Assembly (NCBI GenBank): GCA_013398955.1
Contig: VWPU01009694.1
Location: 1-64,000, forward strand
Length of the DNA: 64,000 bases
Origin: Callaeas wilsoni
Taxonomy: Eukaryota; Chordata; Aves; Passeriformes; Callaeidae
Direction: 5' to 3'
Numbering within the stretch: the stretch's first letter is position 1; every line of letters begins with the position of its first letter. A program made the translations under genes and the position numbers. The notes beneath the pieces are model-generated. The model had not been told where the DNA came from, did not search any database, and was given only the letters and a program-made list of their open reading frames with translations. Positions 26,001 through 64,000 of this stretch are shown here, one piece after another.

Positions 26001-29000
26001 TTCCTCTCCCAGCAGACTCCTGCAATCCTGAAACTGCAGTCTGCTTCAGAGCCCTACAGAGGGAGGATGTACTGTCTCCCACAGCTGAAGCTACGCCACT
26101 TCACCCAGACCAGGAGTGAAAGCATCATTGTGCCTAAACACAAAGGCCCTCAGTTTTTACTGTGACAATAACTGGGCTTTGGTTCCTTCTGCATGTATCA
26201 GACATCATAACTTCTTCCTGTTAAGCACAAAATCCCTGGACTCCGATGCGGGACTGCCTGAGTGGCCAGGCTGCAGTGAATAAGCAAATGGTCTCCTTGA
26301 ATCTCAAATCTCTTTCTCCAGGAGAAACAGAACACCTATTCCAACCTGCAGGAACCTCATGACTAGAGAAGTTTCAGGGGCAGTGCAAGACATGAACTTG
26401 ATGACCACAAACTGACAAAATAATTGAGCTTTTGTTTTACTCATGTCCTTTTGTGGCCACAAGATGCTTTCTTATGTACTGGCATTTCACCTCACGTTAG
26501 CCAGCTCTAGAAATCACTCTTCTTTCTCCTTGAAGATGTGTGCTTTGTTGTACAAAGAATACCAAAATAAGGAGTTTCAGAGAATAACATAAATCAAGAA
26601 GTCCTCTTGGTACCATCAGAGTTAAAACCTGTAACCTAATATTTTAAGTATTATCAAGCAGAGATAATCAGATTTCAGTTTAATTGCTCCCTTTGTGAAA
26701 ATACTTTATTAAATTAATTAACCAAGTTATCTTCTCAGTGCACAATCCTTTACTAATTCTAAAATTATTTATCTTTGCATTTGGAAGTCATTGTTCGGCA
26801 TCAAATTGGTTTTTGCAATTAGTATATACTAGCAGACTTAATAAAACTCAAGGACTCTTCTAAGAGATTACAAAATGAAAATATTCATAAGTATGCTCAG
26901 AAATTACCATCATGCCTGGTCATCTTGACCCTAGGCAAGGAAGGCAGTAAGAACTCAAGCAACTATTGACAGCACAAAACCCAAGTGAGCTAACTACGAA
27001 AAAATTCTCTTTTCTCTTGTCCAGCCAACACTGACCTATTTACTAATCAAGTTGTATCAGCAAGGGTCTTCATTTTGCCCTCCAAGCTCTACCTCAGAGG
27101 TACACATATAAAAACCCACAGCACTCACCAAGTGACACTAACTTTGTATTCCTTTCTCACACTCTACCACTGATCTTAAAGTGGTCAAGTTCTGCACAAA
27201 CAAAAAGTGATCATTACCAATTGTCTGGGAAGCTGTTGTATAAGAGAAAAGCTTCCTGAGCTCCCACAGACTACACTGAGTGAAAAAGCCTGTTAAAATA
27301 GCACTACCAGCATTCCTAACAATTTACATAATCCCAACCAAAAAAGGAAACCTGACTCTAGAGTAAATCGGGAAAAGTAAAACTTGAGTTTGTATTATAT
27401 CATTCAGGAAGTGGACAGGTTAAGTCAATCACATATTTCAAGAGCTGAAAACTGCTGAAAAAATAATGACTGGAGCAGGTATACAAGGCAAAGCTTATTT
27501 ACAGAGGTGTTCCACATATACAATTTTTCATTTACACTACAAGGTAATTAATACAAGGCCCCGAGTTTCTCTTCTCCTGCCTCTTCTAAACTACTGTGTT
27601 TACCCTCACTTCTTTGCATGCTTCCCTCATATCTCTGCAGTGCCATTTCCATAAACAATGACAGACTGGCAGCCTGGTGGAATTGAGGCCTTTCATGTAA
27701 TTTCTTCCTACCTTGTCAGTGTAGAAGTTTGTTTGGTGACTGTAGGATCCCAAGTGGCATTGGCCTTAACTTCTACAACATGCACAGGCGTCTTTCTCCT
27801 TAAGAAAAATCACCAGAACTATACAAATCTTTCCTTTTGAGAATAAACACCTCCAAGTTTTCCCAGGATAAACATTGAATCACCCAGTGCAAAACTGCAA
27901 ATATGACATCAAGAGTAAAGTGATGAAAATGACAGGCATCGAAACAACACACCTATTGTTCAAAGATAACAGAAAATAAAAGATGAAAATCCCTACTGTC
28001 CCAGCTCAACAGAACCTCTCACCTTGACCTTGCTATGAACTGGTGTAGAAGATCCTCTCTGCAGTAGTACAGATGGGCGTGGACCCTCCATTAGGGCCTG
28101 GGCAGCAAAAGGGACAGAAGTCATCTACCTACAGGTCACTCATTGTGACCTGCTCATGCACTGCCAAGTGGTCACTCTACCTGCACCTACCAAAAAAAGC
28201 AAAGCCAGAGACTGCAGTATCAAAAGGCCAAACCACCCTGAAAGCAGAGACCTGAACCCAAGTCAGCGGGAGAAAACTTCATTTTCTATAATCCCTTACT
28301 TCTCATTATTCTCCATGTGGCAAGTTAATTTTTTTCTAGTTGATATCACATTGAATTTGGGCAATATAAGTATCTTTACTTTATATGGATTTATACATCT
28401 GAACATATAGTTCACTCATTACTGGAGGAGGGAAAGCGGGAAGTATTTTAGCAATTAAGAACCACCAAACAGCCAAACCCCTCTTTTTCTAGGCATAATG
28501 ACCATTCTTTTAGCTACATAAGAACACAGAGATAAGAGTTCTTTCCAGCACTTATAAATAGATTATTATAACACGTAACTTTAGGTCAACATTGCTGTTC
28601 CTCTCTTTTTCTCCAAACAGAGGACAGTAAGGGATGTGACCTGCACACACAACTAGTGATTTATGCTGTGCTGACTAGTAGGAACTACACTGTCAGCAGG
28701 ACAATTTCTCACGATTACAGTGTTTACTCGCCTCACCGAGACCAGAAGTCCATGTTCTGAACGCACGAAGAAAAGCTATAAACAGTTCAGATACAAGACA
28801 TAACACATGTAGAGCATGTACAAGCTGAATGTCTCCTTTATGTAAAAGACGGATGACACATACTCTAATTAAAGGCTAGTCCAGGAGTATAATGACTAGA
28901 GGCCAAACATGAGAGATGGTAATCTTGATTACAGGTTGGTCAGAGAGATCAAAGTAATAAATTGGCTCAGTGTTCCTAGAAAAAAACCTTGTGAACTTTT

Positions 29001-29170
29001 GATGAGGAGATTACTACGTCCTGAATTCCTTCTCCATCGCTTGAGACCTTTTCTTCCCTTTAAACAGCCCACATAATACAGACACTTGCTTCTTGTTCTC
29101 TGACCAGTGCTGAAACACTGATGAAGTGGAATGAAATGTTACACAGCGAAGATTAACTTTGACCCATCAA
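23051..29170. other. intergenic, nothing recognised
   Basis: AT-rich DNA with scattered short open frames on both strands, none with a recognised domain or coherent splice structure. No repeat family beyond small homopolymers was recognised. Confidence 0.45.
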
Positions 29171-29179
29171 ACTCGATGG

Positions 29180-29992
29180 TGGCTTGAACCTCTTCTGGCC
29201 TGTCCTATCTGTACTCACTGAACTCCTCCACTGAGTGCGAGCCACAACTCCTTGCCCCTAAACTTCTCCTTTCAGCCCAGCCACTGCCTCCTTCACAGCC
29301 TCCTCCTGTGCTAGCCCAGCAGTCTCCACTGCACGCCTCAAGCCATCCCCTCCAGGATCCTATCCACACAGATCTCCAGAACTTACCTGAACTGACCTAG
29401 ACCAGCTCTTGCTTCTTATCTCAGTCCTGCTCCACAGCAGTTTCCCTCACATCTCCAAACACCATCACATCCTTCACAGTGTGCTAACACACCCCCCTAA
29501 CTCTTGCTCAAGAGCACAGAGCTGAGCTATGCTTCAGGCTCAGAAGGGAACCCCTTAGCCCTCACCACTCTGACAGCTCTGCTGCTCCACACCCTCTTCT
29601 CCCACCCATGGTCCTCAAACAGCCCCCCATACTCAGGCTGCCTCTGCACGCCTCAGGCCTTTTCACACCAAGCCACACCTCAATGCCTTTGACAATCCAA
29701 CTCTAATGCCCTAGGACCACAACCCTCATTATTTCCCTCCACCAAACAAAGTGCCCTTCCCTTCTTCTTTCTCCAATGAGCTTCTGCAAAGCCCTGGAGG
29801 TCCCTGACTCACTGTAACATCACGAGTGACTCCATCCATTTTCCTGCACCCCTTGCTGTTAGGATCATGCCCCTGTTCTCTTGCCTCCACAGCCATGGCT
29901 CATATCCAGCATCCTGCACCCCCAACAGCTGGTTCCACAGCTGGTCTCCATCCCAGCCACTGACCTGCCTTCACTGCTCTACGTGCCAGGAA
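29180..29992. other. C-rich, CpG-poor block of unknown origin
   Basis: About 800 bases are strongly C-rich on the + strand (many CTCC, CCAC and CCCC words, few CpG), unlike the AT-rich flanks. A short phrase, CTGCACGCCTCA, occurs twice (near 29330 and 29645), hinting at internal duplication. It could be an old solo LTR or another unclassified repeat read in antisense. No terminal repeats, primer-binding site or coding region can be shown. Confidence 0.4.
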
Positions 29993-30023
29993 GGGGGGGG
30001 GAGGGGAAAGGAGGGAAGAAGGG
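29993..30023 (+). repeat. polypurine G-tract with G-quadruplex potential
   Basis: A purine-only tract contains four runs of three or more G (nine, four, three and three) separated by short A/G loops, meeting the usual G-quadruplex pattern. It closes the right side of the C-rich block, so strand asymmetry flips sharply here. Confidence 0.7.
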
Positions 30024-31854
30024 AACAGGAACCACCTTCCCAGAAACTGATCTCCGAACCTCAGATGAAGAGTGACCTCTGCATTTTGAGATAACCTAGC
30101 TGAACTTTTGGCTTATGGCCTCCTGAAGCAAGCCTGAACAGATGCTTTCATCAGATAATAGGAAGCATTGTATTGTCTTAATGTCAACCACTCCACCATA
30201 CAGATTATTTTCTAGGTTAAGCAGAGAAACAGCAAGAAAAAAGGGGATTGAAAACCTGTTAGTATCTTGTTTTGTTGCAATGGTATGAACTACCTGTCTT
30301 CTCATCATTACAGACAGCAGTTGCATAAGGATGCTCAGAAAAAGAGTGCTTAATGTAAAAAGAAAAATAAATAGTTACCAATATTTATTTTAAAGAAATA
30401 CAGTGCAATAGTTCCCCCTACTGACAGCACAAAATCACATTACTAATCAATGTTGTTTCCTGGGTGGTCCTCAAATTACTAATTCTCTGTCCTGATGTAG
30501 CCCACATAAGCTATGCAGCCTCCTATGCTTGCTGAACATAAAGCACAGAGGGCAGGTCTGAGCAGAGACTTGCCAAACTCTGGCTGTGTTTGGGGACTGA
30601 TCTCTTTGGACAAACAGCAAGTCTGCCAGTCAGTATGGTCCTTAGTTCCCAACAAAATAAAATGAAAATATTATCTTTCTGCTCTAGTGTCAGTTCTCTT
30701 GAGCCAATGAGAGCTAGGCTAAATCAGGACCAAGAATAGCCACTTAGAGAAGTCAAATGAATTTAGGGCTAAATGTGCTTCTGGTCACAGACAGGAACCA
30801 AATCATTCTTCCAGCCTTATACACCTAGCTTTCATTTCTGGGTTGAAAAGCTAATGTGATTTTGCACTCCGGTCATTTAGCAAAAAAAAAAAAAAAAAAA
30901 GAGGCCAAAGAAAATCTTCTAGTACCTTATATCCTCATTTCATGTGGGAAAGAAAACAAAAAAACCAACAAATATGCAATGATAAAACATAAAAGAGTAA
31001 GGAAACTAAAGAGAATCTCTGGAAATATGAACTGGACAATTTTATAAATCAGGATTTTTGTCAGCTCCTGTTATGATGCTGTCTTTCTCTATACAAATGC
31101 ACCTAAAAATCTGCTACACGTTATTGAAGATCCTGCCAAATCTCATTTTAAATCCATATGGTGAATATGCTGTCTACCCAGCCAATATTCAGACAGGGGT
31201 CAGTTGCTGACACTTGTATGTGGTTTTCAAGAAGTTGCCTAAAGCTCCCCACCTCATATCTAATTCTCCCTCTGCTCTGTCTAGAAAACATAAACATGCA
31301 TCAGTAGTGCCACACACCTTCCTCTTAACTGCATCTCCAGCAACTGGCTTTTTCCCTTGAACAAGGCTGCACATTCCTCCCAGTGCACAGAGTGTAATAC
31401 GCTCAGTCAGCTCCCTGGCTGTTTCTGTGAGTGTCTTTTACTCCAGGTTTGCACAGCCTGCCACAGAAAAGCCTTGCTCATGGCTGGGATTCCTGATGAA
31501 GACAAAATACGACAAAGCAATAGTTTAGAGGATTCGCTATACGGCAGATTGCTGCTGCTTCACATCACACCACAGCCATGATCCTACTACTCAAGGTGAG
31601 ATGGCTTTAAAATGGTCATAATTCAGCATTTTTCACTCACTTTGGTTTCAGCAGTATTACATCCAAAATTATAGAAGTCGTCTTTCTAATAATGTACTTC
31701 TTTGGTGAAAAGATACTTGGAACATGTCTCTGTTGCTGTTTGCAGATATGATACTGGATCATTGACCCCTTAGGACAGGGATCAAATCTTTCATCTTGGA
31801 GGGAAGCTCCTGCATCCCAGGTGCTACGTGGAATAGGGAATGCTGTAGAAAGAC
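30024..31854. other. intergenic, with an A19 tract
   Basis: AT-rich DNA without a recognised gene. It contains a run of 19 A at 30882-30900. Nothing upstream of this tract looks like a retrocopy of a known gene. Confidence 0.45.
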
Positions 31855-32165
31855 ACTCTCTTCAACTACCTGAGAGGAGGTTGTAGCCAGGTGGGGGTCA
31901 GCCTCTTCTCCCAGGCAACCAGCCACGGGATGAGAGGACATAGCCGTAAGCTGCACCAAGGGACGTTCAGATTGAATATCAGGAAGAATTTTTTCATGGA
32001 AAGGGTGGCTAAGCATTGGAATGGACTGCCCAGGGAAGTGGTGGAGCCACCATTCCTGGAGGTGTTCAATAAACAAATTGACTGTGGCTCTTAAGTTGAT
32101 ACGTCGATGTTCAGTCAAATGTTAGACTCGATGTTCTGGAGGTGTTGTCCAACCTCTATGATTCT
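31855..32165 (+). mobile_element. CR1 LINE 3' fragment, second subfamily
   Basis: CR1 landmarks occur in order: CAACTACCTGAGAGGAGGTT, TCTTCTCCCAGGCAAC, ATATCAGGAAGAATTTTTTC, TGCCCAGGGAAGTGGTGGAG, CCTGGAGGTGTTCAATAAAC, and the tail CAACCTCTATGATTCT. It is sense on the + strand. The wording differs from the copy at 22.6 kb, so it belongs to another CR1 subfamily. It ends about 275 bases before the STAT4 CpG island. Confidence 0.9.
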
Positions 32166-32502
32166 AAGCCACAAGGCGCTTTGTTCTGCCGCCCAACTCC
32201 TCCAAGAACCGCTCTTTGCCTTTTCACTGGCATTCACTGAGCAGAACTCGGACAGTGGGGTCACCGGTGCCTCCATGGCTTTTGGGGGAACAGCAGAACC
32301 CTGAGTCCCCAGGGATGCCATTGGTCCCCCGGCGTGGCAGGACCCAGCCCTCTGCCCTCATAGCACGAATTGGAAAGATTTTTGTATTTTTCAGCTTCCT
32401 GAAGACAACCACCTTCCTCCACGCTCTGAGCTTTGCCCAGGTAACTGTCGCGAGCGGGGCTCCTGCGACAGCCGGCAGGGCCGTGCCCGGGCGCCGCGGG
32501 GC

Positions 32503-32516
32503 TGACTCACAGGAAG
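32503..32516 (+). promoter_or_regulatory. AP-1 / ETS composite motif
   Basis: A perfect AP-1 site, TGACTCA (32503-32509), is followed after one base by an ETS-type AGGAAG core (32511-32516). Composite AP-1/ETS sites are typical of activation-responsive promoters and enhancers in lymphoid and myeloid cells. That fits STAT4, but binding is not shown. Confidence 0.5.
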
Positions 32517-32579
32517 GCGCTGCCGCGGCCGGGGGCGGGCACGGCCGCTTAAAGCGTGCGGGGCGGGGGCAGCCGGCGG

Positions 32580-32613
32580 CAGCAGCGGCGGCGCTGGGCC
32601 GGAGCCGGCACAG
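32580..32613 (+). other. STAT4: candidate noncoding exon 1 of STAT4, GC-type donor
   Basis: At 32613/32614 the sequence GGCACAG|GCAAGT matches the consensus of rare GC-AG introns, including the strong flanking bases these require. The start is placed about 30 bases downstream of the TATA-like CTTAAAG and is approximate. Mammalian STAT4 also has a noncoding first exon and begins translation in exon 2. The splice would join to the acceptor at 34945. Other island donors or the GT donor at 32440 remain possible. Confidence 0.35.
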
Positions 32614-32656
32614 GCAAGTGGGGCGGCGGGCGCGGGGAGGAGCGCACCGAGCGCCG

Positions 32657-32687
32657 GGCGGGACGGGACGGGACGGGACGGGACGGA
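32657..32687. repeat. (GGGAC)n pentanucleotide repeat
   Basis: About five to six copies of GGGAC lie in the CpG island just downstream of the candidate STAT4 exon 1. The repeat is G-rich, and length polymorphism is likely. Confidence 0.85.
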
Positions 32688-32861
32688 CCCTCGGCACGGG
32701 CGGGGCCGACGGAACCGGGCTCCGGGGCACAGCCGGCAGCCGAGAGAGCACCTGGGCAGCCGAAAAGCGGGGCTGGCCTGCGCTGTCCGGAGTGCGGCTG
32801 GACACGGCTCCATCCCAGCCGTCACGCAGCACCCGCTCCTGCCTGCCCCCTTACAGTAGCA

Positions 32862-33210
32862 GGATGGCTGGGGGTGGAGGGGACCTTAAAGATCACGTCG
32901 TTCCAACATCCTGCCATGGGCAGGGACAATTTGCATTACATCAGTTTTCTCAGGGCCCCATCCAACCTGGCCTCGAACACCTCCAGGGATGGGGCATCCA
33001 CAACTTCCCGGGGAAACCTGTTCCAGTGCCTCGCCACCCTCACAGCAGAGAATTTTTTTCTAAGGTCTAATCGCAACCTACTCTCTTTCAATTTGAGCCC
33101 GTTCCCCTTGTCCTCTCAGTACGTGCTCTTATAGACATTGCTGCCCCATCTTTCCTGAAAACTTTCTTTCAGGTCCCTTCAGGGGACATTCACAACGAGC
33201 TACAACTGCC
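32862..33210 (-). mobile_element. CR1 LINE 3' fragment, antisense
   Basis: Read on the minus strand this is the CR1 3' end. On the + strand one sees the antisense phrases GGGACCTTAAAGATCACGTC, CCATCCAACCTGGCCTCGAA, CCAGGGATGGGGCATCCACA, CCTGTTCCAGTGCCTCGCCA and CCCGTTCCCCTTGTCCTCTC. The right boundary is fuzzy. It lies in STAT4 intron 1, about 250 bases downstream of the candidate exon 1, in opposite orientation to the CR1 copy at 31.9 kb. It is inactive. Confidence 0.92.
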
Positions 33211-33632
33211 TGACCTTCTCAGCTGTCCCTGCAAAACCTTTTGCGCAAAAGGAACATGAGTTGTACCGAGTGTGTCACAAAAATCCCAGGGACAAACCCT
33301 ACCCGTGTGCTTTGCAGGAGTTTATGCATCTGAGCATCCCTGCAACTTACATGGCAGGCCTAAGGGGGCTGCAGGCAGGACAAAATCCTGCTTTTTTTCC
33401 CGTTTATTTTCGTTGCTGTGTTGTTGTTGGGCTGTGGGGGTTTTGTTTGGTTGGTTTGTTTTTTTTTTTTACACTAGATAAAAATATTCCGTTTCCTCGC
33501 TAATCCTTTTAGGATATCATAATCACCAGAATTCACTAGCAATTGCAAGAAAAACTCCCGCCAAAAGTGAACAGACTTAAAAATCTGTAGGTTTTTTTCC
33601 CTGAGTGTAAGCTCAGAAAAAAAGTTAGTCAG

Positions 33633-33682
33633 ACTCACTGATCCTGGAGGTCCTTTCCAAACCTTAACAATTCTCTGATTAT
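33633..33682 (+). mobile_element. short CR1 3'-tail fragment
   Basis: About 50 bases match the last part of CR1 (ATCCTGGAGGTCCTTTCC followed by an ATTCTCTGATT-like tail). It is a sense-strand remnant in intron 1, probably a separate, heavily truncated insertion. Confidence 0.7.
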
Positions 33683-34916
33683 ATTCTGTAAGTTATTAAT
33701 GCATTGTAAGGTTTCGGATTCTTTGTAACTGTCTATGCAGCAACACAGGTAGAGGAACACGCCTGTGCCTAGCTCCTCCTCACCAATTTAAAGAAACACA
33801 GTAAATAGTCAGGCAATACATTTTTCCTCTCAGAATGGAAGTAATAAAGAGGAGGGAAATGTCACTGGGCACATTTCCACTGACGTTATATACAGTGTCC
33901 TTCATACCACACACAGAATCATCCCATCAGCCTTCGTTGAGAAACTAAAACCTGTCACTTTTACTTTTGCATGAGTAAATACTCAGCACTCCATTAAACC
34001 TTGAGATACTACTTTTTTTTTTCCTCTGACTTAAAAAAATGCAAAATGAAAGACCACAGCATTAAAAATACGATGTCTTCTCTATTTAAAACTGTTCACA
34101 TTCTGACACTACAATTCAGAAATGGAAATAGAAAAGCTGCATATAAAAGGTCAGCTTTCTACAAAAATGTCCATTTTGATGAAATCTTGTCTTTTTCTTC
34201 AGGAAAAGTTTTTATCAAAAATGTTCCAACAGATCCATAATTTGTTGACCCACTTCAATCTTTAGCCCCTGAGTGTATTTTGTGTCTTTTGTTAAGATGG
34301 AATGGAAGACCACCTCTGGTACGGGATCAGGCTGTTGGCAGAGCCCACTGATCTCAGCCCTAGGACTGAGATCCCAGGGCACACCAAATATAATTCTATG
34401 GCAATCTAAAATAGAGAAGATGTACTAGATTGAGGTTGTAAAGCAGTACTCTCCGAACAGAAAATGTGGGGCTTTAGGAGCAGCACAGTAACACACAACC
34501 AGGATGGCTTTAGGAAAAATTTGAGTGGTATGAATTCACCAAGAAGAGAGAAAAATCATTGCTTTCCACTATCCTCCAAAAAGAATAGCTCTATCTGGGT
34601 TTGAAGAGTACAATCCTAAACTTCTTCTCTTGATGAGAGACAGTGTGTAATTTTTGCCGCTTTATAAGCATCATAAAGGATCTCAAAAAATTTACATAGA
34701 GGAAGGGAATTGACAGAGGTGCCCATTCAAGCGTAAGAGCCAAAACTTCTTTAATGGCCTTGCTCACTTTTCTCCCTCTTCCCTTTAACAGATTAAGTTT
34801 ACTCAAGTACCACCTGTTTTGAAAGATAGAATAAAAGGTTAAAGTATATAAGAGCTACAATGAAAATAACTGATTTATGCGGTTTGGATTAGTAATTCAT
34901 ATTCACTTTCTAATAG

Positions 34917-64000
<29,084 letters not shown>

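Larger units (their letters stand above)
32440..32850 (+). promoter_or_regulatory. STAT4: CpG-island promoter of STAT4 (putative)
   Basis: About 400 bases are very GC- and CpG-rich in an otherwise AT-rich setting, 2.1-2.5 kb upstream of the STAT4 start codon on the same strand. The island contains several Sp1-like GGGCGGGG boxes, an AP-1/ETS composite at 32503-32516 and a TATA-like CTTAAAG near 32548. A strong GT donor (GCCCAG|GTAACT) at 32440/32441 on its left edge could serve an alternative upstream exon. Identification as the STAT4 promoter rests on position and composition. Confidence 0.7.

Noticed and set aside
30882..30900. A19 tract as a processed-pseudogene tail
   Set aside because: No gene-like sequence or AATAAA precedes it at the right spacing; treated as a homopolymer.
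31759..32118. 119-codon minus-strand open frame
   Set aside because: It lies antisense to the CR1 fragment at 31.9 kb.
32216..33070. 284-codon + strand open frame, with other long open frames on both strands (to 33134)
   Set aside because: It spans the CpG island and the antisense CR1 fragment. GC-rich DNA lacks stop codons, the island part is arginine/glycine/proline filler, and the end is CR1 read in antisense.

Overview
The window looks like bird nuclear DNA. It is AT-rich overall, has long introns and sparse repeats, and the only recognisable transposons are 3'-truncated CR1 LINE copies, the dominant interspersed repeats of birds. The one gene identified with certainty is STAT4 on the + strand. 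It reads for 500 codons without interruption and is nearly collinear with mammalian STAT4. The species cannot be told from the sequence.

Layout. Positions 1-310 are a CpG-dense, tandemly repeated GC block that may be the edge of a promoter island for a minus-strand neighbour. By conserved vertebrate synteny that neighbour would be MYO1B, but no MYO1B coding exon is present, so this is inference. From 310 to about 31.8 kb there is no recognisable gene. The stretch holds one CR1 copy (22.6-23.05 kb), simple repeats, a C-rich block with a G-tract (29.2-30.0 kb), and several splice-site and polyadenylation arrangements. The best of these, on the + strand between 1.4 and 7.0 kb, could be a small unrecognised gene or lncRNA. 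From 31.85 to 33.7 kb, CR1 fragments flank a CpG island (about 32.44-32.85 kb). The island carries an AP-1/ETS motif, a weak TATA-like box and a candidate noncoding first exon of STAT4 that would end in a GC-type splice donor.

From 34,946 to the right edge lie sixteen STAT4 coding exons (called exons 2-17, taking the noncoding leader as exon 1). All exon phases fit, and together they give residues 1-500: N-terminal cooperative domain, coiled coil, DNA-binding domain and the first part of the linker. The SH2 domain, phosphotyrosine tail and transactivation domain lie beyond the window. Intron 3 is about 12.5 kb. Exon 12 is an 18-nt microexon next to an 81-nt intron. Introns 9 and 15 stay open in the STAT4 frame past their donors, so retained-intron isoforms are possible.

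The sequence shows no operon, CRISPR array, phage, endogenous virus or other exotic system. The points most worth checking are the candidate 1.4-7.0 kb transcript, the CR1-bounded STAT4 promoter with its GC-AG intron, the microexon, and the intron-9 alternative 3' end.
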